NCBI RefSeq assembly: GCF_010671925.1
Contig: NZ_JAAHIH010000013.1
Coordinates: forward strand, 19,227-83,226
From: Moorena sp. SIOASIH
GTDB taxonomy: Bacteria; Cyanobacteriota; Cyanobacteriia; Cyanobacteriales; Coleofasciculaceae
Reading direction: 5' to 3'
DNA length: 64,000 bases
Positions 27,852 through 36,651 of the stretch are shown piece after piece. A model generated the notes under the pieces. The model searched no databases, was not told where the DNA came from, and was given only the letters and a program-made list of their open reading frames with translations. Both the position numbers and the translations under genes were made by a program. The number at the start of each line of letters is the position of its first letter. The stretch's first letter is position 1.

Positions 27852-28089
27852 TTAATGAATCATAAGGCAAAATGCTGGCATGTATGAATAGGGAATAGGG
27901 AATAGGGAATAGGGAATAGGGAACAGAGTGTGGGGAGAGGGGGTAGTGTGGGGAGAGGGGGGAGAGCGAAGAAGTAGTTTTCGATAATTGGGTATAGTTA
28001 CAAACATTTTTTTACTCCCGACTCCCGACTCCCTACTCCCGACTCCCTACTCCCTACTCCCTACTCCCTTTGCTATATAACTAACTAAT
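27852..28089. repeat. GGGAATA and CCCGACT/CCCTACT tandem repeats
   Basis: A GGGAATAG tandem at about 27885-27925 and CCCGACTC/CCCTACTC units at about 28015-28071, on opposite skews, between the convergent HpsE and LuxR-type genes. Confidence 0.65.
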
Positions 28090-28662
28090 TTAATTGGCCT
28101 CTAAAAATTCCTGTTTAAATTGGTAAAATTTAATTTTAGCATAAATATTTTTCAAGTGCTTCTTAACCGTGTTGAGAGTAATGAGCAATTCATCAGCAAT
28201 CTCCTGATAGCTGTAATCAGCACGACGCAGTAACCAAACTTCGGCCTCACGAGGAGTCAAGTCATATTTATTCACCTCTGCGATCGCAAAACTCTCAGCA
28301 TATTGATCGTGATTTTCTAGTGTTACTAAAATGCAGGGATTTTCAAAGGAGTCTAAGGTGAGCTTAACGGCTCGAATCCGAAAAGATGTTGAGGGATCAG
28401 TAATAATTTCAGACTCGATAATTATTGACTGATTTGGATATAACTCACAGCTGTCGAGCACAGCTTGGCAAACACGCCTGATTTCTTTGGGAACAACGTT
28501 AGATTTTGACCTATCCACTGCCAGTTGAGCACAAATAAAGCGACCATAGCAATTGCTATGAACTAACTCTCCCTGAGCGTTCAGAATCAAGACACCATCC
28601 ATTAATCCTTCTACTACCCCTTGTAAGAGAACACCGTTAAACTGTCTTGCCTGAGTATTCAT
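28090..28662 (-). CDS. LuxR-type transcriptional regulator with PAS-like sensor
   Basis: 190 residues. The N-terminal two-thirds look like a PAS-type sensor: GLMDGVLILNAQGELVHSN at the start, then FRIRAVKLTL and ILVTLENHDQYAES as core strands. The C-terminal 55 residues are a GerE/LuxR helix-turn-helix: YDLTPREAEVWLLRRADYSYQEIADELLITLNTVKKHLKNIYAKI. There is no receiver domain, so it is not a classical response regulator; it probably senses a small ligand or redox change directly. It is convergent with the HpsE-like gene and separate from the minus-strand operon that starts at 34.9 kb. Confidence 0.85.
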   Translation of the reverse strand: MNTQARQFNGVLLQGVVEGLMDGVLILNAQGELVHSNCYGRFICAQLAVDRSKSNVVPKEIRRVCQAVLDSCELYPNQSIIIESEIITDPSTSFRIRAVKLTLDSFENPCILVTLENHDQYAESFAIAEVNKYDLTPREAEVWLLRRADYSYQEIADELLITLNTVKKHLKNIYAKIKFYQFKQEFLEAN

Positions 28663-28842
28663 CCTCTAGACCTATGTGAACGTTACGAATCTGCAACAGA
28701 GCAGGTCCCTACTACAGGTACCTACTACAAGTCCCTACTACAGGTTCCTAATACAATCCATAGGTGTAGAGGCTTTGAGCTTATGCAGTAGCTTATGCAG
28801 TTCTGGTATCACTAGTTCATTTGAGGGCGTCAGTGTTGAGTT

Positions 28843-29121
28843 GTAAGCATATGCGCTACGCGCAGGCTACGCCAACAGCGGTCAGCGGTCAGCGGTCAGT
28901 GGTCAGCGGTCAGTGGTCAGCGGTCAGTGGTCAGCTGGGACAGGCTTTGGCCTTGGCCTTTGGCCACGCTACGCGAATGGCCACGCTGTGCGAACGACGC
29001 ATCGGACCTAACCCATAAGCTGATAGCTGATAACTGATAGCTGATAGCTGATAGCTGATAGCTGATAGCTGATAGCTGATAACTGATAGCTGATAGCTGA
29101 TAGCTGATAGCTGAATGCTTA
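28843..29121. repeat. GTAAGC element (GTAAGCATATGC variant)
   Basis: Starts GTAAGCATATGCGC and ends GCTGAATGCTTAG. Inside are a GGTCAGC heptamer run, a TGGCCACGCTACGCGAA segment and a long run of TAGCTGA units (about 29010-29110). Confidence 0.75.
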
Positions 29122-29139
29122 GCTCAGCACTAGTGTCAT

Positions 29140-29424
29140 TCATTTAAAATCTAGAAACTGAGTTAGAAAAGGTAGTATAAAAATACTCAGAAGGATAATG
29201 ACAATCATGAATAACTTTAATGTTAAGCTATCTTCCTGTTCGAATTCATTCCCTGTCGAGTTAACGATGTTTTGAAAAATCGAATTATCTAAGGGCTTCT
29301 TCCACCATGGTCTTTTTTGTCTTTTTCGTGGATGTTTTTCTGTTTGAGTCATTGGCACTTGGGTATTAGTATTCGTAAGTTTTGATATTAGCTTAGTCAT
29401 GGAATAGATCTTATTCAAAATCAC
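29140..29424 (-). CDS. Small C-terminally membrane-anchored protein, last gene of the CHAT-CHASE2 operon
   Basis: 94 residues, or 86 if the Met at about 29400 is the start. A basic middle (KHPRKRQKRPWWKKP) is followed by an acidic patch and one strong hydrophobic helix at the C-terminus (LKLFMIVIILLSIFILPFL). That predicts a tail-anchored protein with its basic part in the cytoplasm. It begins two bases after the stop of the CHAT-CHASE2 gene, so translation is probably coupled. The family is not recognised. Its job may be to bind the membrane part of CHAT-CHASE2; this is inference from position. Confidence 0.6.
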   Translation of the reverse strand: MILNKIYSMTKLISKLTNTNTQVPMTQTEKHPRKRQKRPWWKKPLDNSIFQNIVNSTGNEFEQEDSLTLKLFMIVIILLSIFILPFLTQFLDFK

Positions 29425-29426
29425 TC

Positions 29427-31904
29427 CTACCTTAAAGAATATTTTTGGAGAGCGAAACTATAGTAAAACCAAACTAGTATTGACGGCAAAAACCACGGAA
29501 TCAATACTAATGCGGAGATATAAACCTGCAATACAAATAATCCGTATATTCCTGTTATACTTCCCAATGTTAATACCTGTTCATGTCGCTGTAGTAAGGT
29601 TTTTTTGACCAGGATAATAGTAGTCCATTTTCCTAGGAATGCCCCTAGCAAAATAACCCAATGATCAGGAATCAAAACTACCCGATGCTGCCGGATTATA
29701 TGGTGAACCATATAAGCAAATACTTCTCCTCTAGTTAATACTTCGAGGCACTGCTTTAGATCCTGTTCAACAGGTTGATAGTAATGGCACCAATAGCCAG
29801 CAACTGACGGAAAGTAAAAGTCATCTTCGGTGTCATTGTAGTCACCATGGGTGATGATAACAACTTGCTGCATCACATGCTGTTGGAGTTCTGGATTAGG
29901 CACAGGAAAATTGAGAAGTTCCTTAGCTGTAATAGATTTGTAGACTTGTCTAGGAGGAATAGAAAAGTCAATAATGGAAGCTAGTCCAAAAGGATGAGCA
30001 GATTGATTGAAAGGAATCAGCCCTTGATTGTGAGTCTTTCCTGGCTTTAGATAATCACTAACTTGGGACTGAAAATCTACTGTACTGTTTAATGTTGGCT
30101 GGGGTAAACTATCTGAAGATGACTGGTGATTGAGCAGATGAGCTACTGCTAGCTGATAGGCAAACGGACATGACTCGTCGATACAGGTGGGATCTAGAGG
30201 CTGTTCAATAGTCCAAGGCTCAAATTCTATGTATCCTTCTAAACTCCATTTGCGACTAGCGACTTTATCTTGTTTATCTGTTGCTAGCACAAACCAAGTA
30301 TTCTGCTTTTCCACAGCAGATCGAATCGCTTGATCAAGGTTTTCGTATCTAGGTTGGTAGATATGCCGACTGTAGTAAATGCCGATTACTTGAGCATTCA
30401 AGGCGTATAGGTGTCTTACCAACTTGGCTAAGTATTCGGAATCAATCAACTTACCTTGTGTGCTTTCTATTGCTTCATCAGCTTGATCTAGAGATTCCTG
30501 ATCGATGGCAACTAACAAAACAGGCGCTAAGGTATGCTTTGGTAATTGATTCGTCAAATTACGATAGACAGCTTGAACAAACGCTCGGATGTCGAACAAT
30601 AATTCGACTTGAATAGCTGGGATGACGCTCAGCAGTAAAACTGTTCCCAATGCGATCGCTTCTGGTCTTGTTGGTAACCACTGCTGCAGCATTTTCTTCC
30701 AATCAAACCGCTCAATGCGATAGGGAATCAAACCGGGAGGATTAAATAAAGAGGGAAGCAGATAGGCAGAGGGATAGGCAAATTTCTCTACGGATTGGAG
30801 ATGTTGACAGGCTTCGAGTAGTGCATCGTAAACATCTCTATGGTCAGCTAGGGGCTTACAGAACTGCTGGAGAAAACTCTGAGCCACATCATTGCGAATG
30901 GGTTCCCGCATCACTATTACCTGTAACCCAAGTTTAATCAGAGAGTTAGCAATGCTCAGACCACTGCAGGAGTTGAAAATGGCCAGCTGCAATCTATGTT
31001 CCCTAGCTTGAGTTAATTTTTCTTCGAGTTCACTAATCGACAGGGATATATTCGGAGCGATCGCAAGTCTTCCTCCTGTGGTTGTGGTTTCATCGCTATG
31101 TCCAGCAAAGAACAGCACATCCCAGCCTCGTTGATCACAGATGGCATTAGCAATTTTGGTTTTGATATCGATATGGTTTTCATGGGGTTGCCAGGTTACT
31201 CGCTCGACCTCAGCAATAGACTTAAGCGATCGCACAGCTTTCCAATCGTCCTGCAACGGTAGTCTGGGATCATCTCCGAAGATAGCTAGAATACGGGTTT
31301 TTCTACGGTGCGCGTTTCCTAGCGCTTTGAAAAAGCGCGGGGTCGCACCGCAAGCTGTCAGGGGCTTAGTACAAGCAATGGGATCCGGATTATCCATAGC
31401 GCTTCTGAAAATGCGAACCCTCCCCAGGGGTGTGCCTTCAGGAGCAAGTTCCCAAGTTTCCCATGGTAACCGTTCCATTTCTATAGAGTCACAAGCTACG
31501 AAAATATCAACACTTGGGTGAGTACCAATCCCCTTGCCGTCTTCCGATATCACTTGAGCAACACGAGTCAATTCGTCTCGAATCCGCTGTTGAATCTTAC
31601 GAACGTTTCCTTCTCCTAACCAACGCTGGAAAGCATTGAGGAACTCTCTTTCTGCCTCCATCAAATCATAACATCGGTCACCTGAACCAGGATTAATTCT
31701 GCCACTATCTCCTATAGGTTTCACTGACGGGAATTCGTAAAACCTAGTGTAGCGCTGTCGCCATCGTTGATAACATCTTTGTATTTCCTTGCAATAGTTC
31801 AGGCTGGCAGATAGCTGCCTTCTCCTATCATCCCATAGCAGCAAAAAGAAACAAGAATTATCATCTGTTTTATACCAAATTTTTATTTCAAAAACCGTAG
31901 TCAT
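29427..31904 (-). CDS. CHAT protease fused to a CHASE2 sensor, membrane protein
   Basis: 825 residues from the ATG at 31904; a GTG 45 bases upstream would add 15. The N-terminal part (about 1-400) is a CHAT domain with SVDIFVACDSIEMERLPWETWEL, then the catalytic VLFFAGHSD (His269) and AIFNSCSG (Cys313). A hydrophobic helix near residue 425 leads into a CHASE2 domain of about 270 residues (PVLLVAIDQESL, AQVIGIYYS, VVIITHGDYNDTEDDF), which would lie outside the cytoplasm, closed by three to four membrane helices at the C-terminus. A palindromic repeat (31307-31349) is inserted in frame at about residues 185-201. Probable role: membrane-signal-controlled protease. It is the third gene of a minus-strand operon. 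Confidence 0.85.
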   Translation of the reverse strand: MTTVFEIKIWYKTDDNSCFFLLLWDDRRRQLSASLNYCKEIQRCYQRWRQRYTRFYEFPSVKPIGDSGRINPGSGDRCYDLMEAEREFLNAFQRWLGEGNVRKIQQRIRDELTRVAQVISEDGKGIGTHPSVDIFVACDSIEMERLPWETWELAPEGTPLGRVRIFRSAMDNPDPIACTKPLTACGATPRFFKALGNAHRRKTRILAIFGDDPRLPLQDDWKAVRSLKSIAEVERVTWQPHENHIDIKTKIANAICDQRGWDVLFFAGHSDETTTTGGRLAIAPNISLSISELEEKLTQAREHRLQLAIFNSCSGLSIANSLIKLGLQVIVMREPIRNDVAQSFLQQFCKPLADHRDVYDALLEACQHLQSVEKFAYPSAYLLPSLFNPPGLIPYRIERFDWKKMLQQWLPTRPEAIALGTVLLLSVIPAIQVELLFDIRAFVQAVYRNLTNQLPKHTLAPVLLVAIDQESLDQADEAIESTQGKLIDSEYLAKLVRHLYALNAQVIGIYYSRHIYQPRYENLDQAIRSAVEKQNTWFVLATDKQDKVASRKWSLEGYIEFEPWTIEQPLDPTCIDESCPFAYQLAVAHLLNHQSSSDSLPQPTLNSTVDFQSQVSDYLKPGKTHNQGLIPFNQSAHPFGLASIIDFSIPPRQVYKSITAKELLNFPVPNPELQQHVMQQVVIITHGDYNDTEDDFYFPSVAGYWCHYYQPVEQDLKQCLEVLTRGEVFAYMVHHIIRQHRVVLIPDHWVILLGAFLGKWTTIILVKKTLLQRHEQVLTLGSITGIYGLFVLQVYISALVLIPWFLPSILVWFYYSFALQKYSLR
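31307..31349. repeat. AGGTGCG-type hairpin inside the CHAT-CHASE2 gene
   Basis: GGTGCGCGTTTCC... to ...GGTCGCACC, with an inner GCGCTTTgaaAAAGCGC palindrome. It is read through without a stop as CGATPRFFKALGNAHRR. Confidence 0.75.
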
Positions 31905-31998
31905 TTCCCAAAATAATCCTCGGATATATTTACTATTTTTACCTGTCACATTTTATGAATGTACTACTCCCTTTTTAATAAATAACTTAAAATGCTGT

Positions 31999-33333
31999 TT
32001 AACTAGGCTGGAATGCATAAGGAGATAAGGTCTGTGCTGAGCTATCCGGTGGGATAATGGTCACAACAAATTTTTCATCTGAGCGTCCTTCCACACGGGC
32101 AAACAGAAATGGATCATCAAGCCCTGATACAGGCTCATGTATAATAGACCTTAGATTGCTAACTTGTAGCTTGAATCCATCAGGTAAAGGAGTACCCAGC
32201 TGGGTTCCTAAAATTACCAGCAATGACCATTTTGGTGGAGGAATTGGAGAGTCAATCGCCCAGGTTACCGCACATAGTCGTAAAGCAATTTCACCTAAAT
32301 CAATGTCCTGATAGGATCGACCTGGTTCGGGAGGAATGTCCATTCCTTGATATCTAAGCTCGTTAATCACATTCTCGAATTTATCAATTGACCGAAATAC
32401 CGATAAATTACCAGTAAGGGTTTGAGGGATAAACAATCCTAAACCTTGGGCAAATTCATCTAATTTCCCCTCCAACCATTGTTGTGTATTGATAGCCTTT
32501 TGAGTTAGGATAGTAAATACTTCTGTAATCCGAATCGAAAGGGACGTTGTTCTCTGTGGAGTTAGTTGCCATTGATATAATAAATCCAGTAATTCAGGAC
32601 TTTGGAGTATAGTCAGCCCTTGCTCCCAAGTTAACGTTTGCCAAAGAGTTTGCTCAGGATATTGTAGGCGTTCTAATAATGTTTCTAATGTTTCCAAGTC
32701 AGGTTTGTTAACAGATAGCCTAGGGAGGTAATTAGGGGAAATTACTGGTAGCTTAATGACAGCGGAATCCAAGAAACGTAAATAAAATAGTAGGTGATTT
32801 GGCTCAGGGTCAAACAATGACAGAGGTAAACTATAGTTCCAATCAACTTCAGGATGTAAATTACAAAGTTGTCGATAATTAACCAGTTCGTCGTAACGGA
32901 TAAAGCCTCGAATAATAGCAGTTTCTAGCTCTTCTTGCACTTCAATCACAACATAGAAATGAGCAGCAAATTCTGGTAAATCAATGGCGGCTATCGGTAC
33001 AGTTACCACTTCATCAATTAAACTCTCACTGGTAATTAAACAAAGCTTAAATTCGCCTACTATAAGATTACATACCGCTTCAATCACATTAGCGTATTTA
33101 GGTTGTTGTAAAGAACAACAATTCTGAGATATCAGGATATTAGCTAACTTTTCCTCTAACCATTGTGTAAAACTAAGTAATGCTAGTCCATTCAGATAGG
33201 TTTGCCATTGGCGTGCTTCTGAGATGACTTGATTACTCATTTGTACTGCTTGCTCAAACTGTTCGGACTCCAACCAAATACATTCTGGTTGCACAAGCCT
33301 GAGGTCGGTGGAATTAACAGAATAACTAGTCAT
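31999..33333 (-). CDS. DUF1822 family protein
   Basis: 444 residues from the ATG at 33333, which overlaps the end of the upstream gene by 8 bases (ATGACTAG). This coupled start is preferred to a start 24 bases further up. The protein is soluble. It opens with a cyanobacterial DUF1822 pattern (FWLE-like CIWLESEQFEQAVQMSNQV, then WQTYLNGLALLSFTQWLEE) and closes with ALRLCAVTWAIDSPIPPPKWSLLVILGTQLG, a hallmark of the family, and VVTIIPPD. Function unknown. It lies between a sigma-like protein and CHAT-CHASE2, an arrangement that recurs in cyanobacteria and suggests a joint signalling unit. Confidence 0.85.
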   Translation of the reverse strand: MTSYSVNSTDLRLVQPECIWLESEQFEQAVQMSNQVISEARQWQTYLNGLALLSFTQWLEEKLANILISQNCCSLQQPKYANVIEAVCNLIVGEFKLCLITSESLIDEVVTVPIAAIDLPEFAAHFYVVIEVQEELETAIIRGFIRYDELVNYRQLCNLHPEVDWNYSLPLSLFDPEPNHLLFYLRFLDSAVIKLPVISPNYLPRLSVNKPDLETLETLLERLQYPEQTLWQTLTWEQGLTILQSPELLDLLYQWQLTPQRTTSLSIRITEVFTILTQKAINTQQWLEGKLDEFAQGLGLFIPQTLTGNLSVFRSIDKFENVINELRYQGMDIPPEPGRSYQDIDLGEIALRLCAVTWAIDSPIPPPKWSLLVILGTQLGTPLPDGFKLQVSNLRSIIHEPVSGLDDPFLFARVEGRSDEKFVVTIIPPDSSAQTLSPYAFQPS

Positions 33334-34864
33334 GATTTTCCTGCTTCGCTTTCTCAAGGTAGCGGCATAGTCGCTGGGTATATAGGCTATTAGTAGAACA
33401 CTTTTTCCCTGTCATGATTTCTGCAGCTGCTTCTTGGAAGACTTCAGCATCCACGAAAGCTTCTAGGTGTTCCATCAGGTTTCTGAAATAGTCTGGATCC
33501 CTAGACATATTTGCTAGATTAAACTGATGTGCTGCATGGGAGATAATGTGGAAAAGTTTGTCTATTGTCCAAAACCGCACCCGATTGAGCAGATCCTTTG
33601 GATTTAGCACCCGGCTCACTTGGGACTGATTGGTCATTCCTAAAATAGAGGCAATCTCGGCTTGAGATTTACCATGACAGTAGATCAGTTCAAGACCTGG
33701 TATAACCTTTGATGCAAAACGGGCATAACTTCGACTGCGCTCTAGCTTGGTAATGCGGTCAGTTAGCCCTTGCTCTATCCCCAAATCCAAACAAGCTATG
33801 AGTTGCTGACCACAGAATTGCTGTAATTCTTGTCGTGCGATCGCATCTAAAGTGTTGGTAAAATTTCGGTCTGGTAACTCTCGGTTCCGTCCAGTATCCG
33901 GATCCGACACCTCTAGGGGTTCCGATGGCGGAAATCCGCTGCGAATCCATATGTCATATTGCCGTAGCAGTCTGGCTAGATGTTTGAGTTCATCCCTCAG
34001 CTGTACTAGAGAGTTGACAATTACCGATTTTTCCTGCAAGAGGTGGCTCATTTCTTCAAGTTGAGCCTGGGTGGGATCGGGACAACGTCTAGCTTTTTTT
34101 CCTGGCTGTTGGCGTCTGTCCCGACGGTAGACCCCATGAAAGGCTTCTAGAATATTGCGATCGCGTGGCAATAGTTTTTCAAATTGTGTCGGTCTAGCTC
34201 GATTCAGCAGCGCCCAGTCACTGAGCAAACAAAGTCCCCGCTCCGATAAGAAGTCTTTGAGTTTGGGATTTTGTTTGGTTTGATAGTAGACCCAATCATC
34301 TAACCTAGACTTGGATGGGGAATTCAGATTATATTTTCGTAATACTTCAACGGTAAAAAATTGGTAATCGGTTTTTTTGGTTTCCCTATCGCCATTCAGG
34401 ATAAGTTGAGTTATACCATCCTGATCTAAGATGATTAGCACTTTTCCATCATCATCAAGCACAAATGGCAGCAAATCCCGATAGGTGAAGTGATGGCTAG
34501 CGCTATATAAACTAGCGAGTTTCTTGCAAGCTTTCAGGATTGGGTAAGAGACATAGCAACGAAGACAAAGTCCTGCTCTAGCACGACTTATGGGTGACCC
34601 AGACGCCTCAGGGTGAAACCAGGCGTATAGGGAGGTTTGAATGTCCCGATGCTGCTCCACCGACAAATGCGTTCGCGAAGCGGTTCGATGTTCCGTTCGC
34701 GTTTCTGGAGCATCTAATTCTAGACACTTCTGTTGAAAAAACTCCCATGCCAGCGGTAGTAACAGTTTTTTGTAACCACACCCAACACTAGCAGGATCAA
34801 GTCTTAAAATTTCCCAATATCTCGATAGAGGCACCATCCTTACACTTTTGCTTAGCTGTGCCAT
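33326..34864 (-). CDS. Sigma-like helix-turn-helix protein, first gene of the operon
   Basis: 512 residues. The C-terminal half contains a helix-turn-helix resembling sigma region 4 (LELIYCHGKSQAEIASILGMTNQSQVSRVLNPKDLL). The middle resembles an ECF-type region (RLDDWVYYQTKQNPKLKDFLSERGLCLLSDWALLNRARP and LLPRDRNILEAFHGVYRRDRRQQ). It is probably an unusual sigma-like or DNA-binding regulator that is co-made with the DUF1822 and CHAT-CHASE2 proteins. Near residue 55-65 the string TRTEHRTASRTHL is encoded by a dispersed palindromic repeat (34669-34703), an in-frame insertion. The stop overlaps the next start. The regulatory role is inferred; the family is known only as a cyanobacterial conserved protein. 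Confidence 0.65.
   Translation of the reverse strand: MAQLSKSVRMVPLSRYWEILRLDPASVGCGYKKLLLPLAWEFFQQKCLELDAPETRTEHRTASRTHLSVEQHRDIQTSLYAWFHPEASGSPISRARAGLCLRCYVSYPILKACKKLASLYSASHHFTYRDLLPFVLDDDGKVLIILDQDGITQLILNGDRETKKTDYQFFTVEVLRKYNLNSPSKSRLDDWVYYQTKQNPKLKDFLSERGLCLLSDWALLNRARPTQFEKLLPRDRNILEAFHGVYRRDRRQQPGKKARRCPDPTQAQLEEMSHLLQEKSVIVNSLVQLRDELKHLARLLRQYDIWIRSGFPPSEPLEVSDPDTGRNRELPDRNFTNTLDAIARQELQQFCGQQLIACLDLGIEQGLTDRITKLERSRSYARFASKVIPGLELIYCHGKSQAEIASILGMTNQSQVSRVLNPKDLLNRVRFWTIDKLFHIISHAAHQFNLANMSRDPDYFRNLMEHLEAFVDAEVFQEAAAEIMTGKKCSTNSLYTQRLCRYLEKAKQENHD
34669..34703. repeat. Palindromic repeat inside the sigma-like gene
   Basis: GCGTTCGCGAAGCGGTTC-GATGTTCCGTTCGCGT. The GTTCGCGAAGCGGTTCC core recurs at about 23056 (TTCGCGAAGCGGTTCC) and in several mixed repeats. 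Confidence 0.6.
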
Positions 34865-34971
34865 ATTGTCTCATACAGATTTTTAGGTTCGCAGTACCCA
34901 AACGGGTAATTTTTTCCAAAAGATGATATGGTAAAATGAAGCTTTTTTTGGCCACAAGATAAAGACAAAGT

Positions 34972-35045
34972 GTAAGCATTCAGCCGTCAGCTATCAGCCG
35001 TCAGTCATTGGCCTTGGGCTGATAGCTGATAGCTGATACCTGACG
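34972..35045. repeat. GTAAGC element, one recognisable end
   Basis: GTAAGCATTCAGCCGTCAGC at 34972, then TATCAGC and TAGCTGA units; no clear GCTTAC end. Confidence 0.5.
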
Positions 35046-35150
35046 CCAAAGTTGAGATCAAGTTCCGTTAATCACTTATCAAATAGTCCCTGGATTTTTG
35101 GGTCAGGGTAATCCCTAATGGCTAATCATTATTGCTAGCATTTACTAGTT

Positions 35151-35327
35151 TAATGAGGTACAAATAAAAATTTCCTACTCCCGACTCCCCACTCCCGACT
35201 CCCCACTCCCGACTCCCGACTCCCGACTCCCGACTCCCCACTCCCCACTCCCGACTCCCGACTCCCTACTCCCCACTCCCTAATCCCCACTCCCTGTTTC
35301 CTAAAACCAAGAATAAAAGTACCTCAC
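35151..35327. repeat. GAGGTACA element ending at a start codon
   Basis: Left end TAATGAGGTACAAAT, right end AAAAGTACCTCAC, core of CCCGACT and CCCCACT units. The right end lies directly before the ATG at 35328, so the gene downstream has no native leader of its own. Confidence 0.75.
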
Positions 35328-36389
35328 ATGACCGATAAATTACCACCAATTTACTTCTACATTCCTCAGGGTTTATGGCCGGACACCATGCCCAAAAGTG
35401 CCGATGAGAACTGGAAAGGCTTTGGGATTGGTATTTATGCCTGGACTTTACAAACCTATCTGCGCCTGAAAGCCGATGGTTTCCCTTGCGAACTAGTAGC
35501 AGAATTGCCCAGAGAGGGGATTGTCCTGATCCACCGCAATTGTTTACGAGCTCACAAAGACCAGCTCAAGCCAGGACCAAAGTTATTGCTGATTTGTATT
35601 AAAGCTGAACAAATACCCTATCCCTATGCTCAACTCCATGTGGTACAAAATCCTCTGGAAACAATGCATCTGCGTAATAGTTACTACTTACCCCACTGGA
35701 CTCAGCCAGGGTTAATTCAGCGCCATCCAGCACGATGCGATCGCTTTGAAACCATCGCCTTCTTTGGTCATGAAAATAATATAGCGCTAGAGTTAAAGCA
35801 TCCCTCCTGGCAACAACAACTCCAAGCACTAGGGTTATCTTGGCAACCAGTAATCAATAGCAATCGTTGGCATGACTATAGCAACCTAGACAATCGCTGG
35901 CATGACTACAGTCAGATTGATGCTATTGTGGCTGTGCGTAGCTTTGAGGGTCACACAGGCTGCCTCCACCGCAATTACCTGACCAAACCAGCTACCAAAC
36001 TCTACAATGCTTGGCTAGCAGGGGTTCCTGCTATTCTCGGATGTGAAGCTGCTTATCAAGTAGAACGCTATAGCCCACTAGACTATCTGGAAGTGGCTAC
36101 CCCTAGCGCGTTAATTTCAGCCCTTAAGCGGTTAAAAGAAGAGCCAAATTTACGTAGCGCTATGGTTAAAAATGGTAGAATTCGTGCCAAAGCGATCACC
36201 CCTTCAAGTACTACGAAGAAGTGGCGTTATTTCTTAGAAACTATTGCCTTACCTGCCTATGATCGTTGGTGCAATCAATCTCATTGGTCTCAACAGATTA
36301 CCTTAAGGCAGAGTTATCTTGGCTTCCAGGGAAATCGAGTTAAAGATAAACTAACAAGAGTTTTATTGGCTAGCAACAATTCCAGATAA
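35328..36389 (+). CDS. Glycosyltransferase-like protein (GT-B type)
   Basis: 353 residues, soluble. Features of a GT-B retaining transferase are visible at the C-terminal half: FEGHTGCLHRNYLTKPATKLYNAWLAGVPAILGCEAAYQVERYSPLDYLEVATPSALISALKRL. This resembles the donor-binding part with the substrate loop, followed by a helical C-terminus. The N-terminal half has a lone hydrophobic core (LLLICIKAEQIPYPYAQLHVVQNP) typical of an N-terminal Rossmann domain. A 30-base direct duplication gives two nearly equal decapeptides (NRWHDYSNLD and NRWHDYSQID, 35861-35920). Acceptor and donor are unknown. The ATG touches the end of a GAGGTACA element. Confidence 0.7.
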   Translation: MTDKLPPIYFYIPQGLWPDTMPKSADENWKGFGIGIYAWTLQTYLRLKADGFPCELVAELPREGIVLIHRNCLRAHKDQLKPGPKLLLICIKAEQIPYPYAQLHVVQNPLETMHLRNSYYLPHWTQPGLIQRHPARCDRFETIAFFGHENNIALELKHPSWQQQLQALGLSWQPVINSNRWHDYSNLDNRWHDYSQIDAIVAVRSFEGHTGCLHRNYLTKPATKLYNAWLAGVPAILGCEAAYQVERYSPLDYLEVATPSALISALKRLKEEPNLRSAMVKNGRIRAKAITPSSTTKKWRYFLETIALPAYDRWCNQSHWSQQITLRQSYLGFQGNRVKDKLTRVLLASNNSR

Positions 36390-36651
36390 AAGTCGATGGT
36401 AAATGTTTTTTTTTCAATGGGTTTGGTATCATTATTATATAGCAGTTATAAATTCGTTGATGTACTTACACTGCTGTTTTTTAGGGAGTAGGGAGTAGGG
36501 AGTAGGGAAGTAGGAAGTAGGGAGCAGGGAGTAGGGATTAGGGAAGTAGGGAGTAGGGCTTTTTTAACAACAAATAGTTTCACCTATCATTGTAAAACGC
36601 TATACTTAGACTAGATACTAACCCAATAGTAATTATTAACCATTTCTAACT
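36390..36651. repeat. GGGAGTA tandem between GT and Uma2 genes
   Basis: A GGGAGTA/GGGAAGTA tandem at about 36484-36557; the rest is AT-rich and presumably holds the Uma2 promoter. Confidence 0.6.

Noticed and set aside
28860..29120. Regular heptamer runs (TAGCTGA, GGTCAGC) as a CRISPR or iteron array
   Set aside because: They are uninterrupted tandems inside GTAAGC elements, without spacers.
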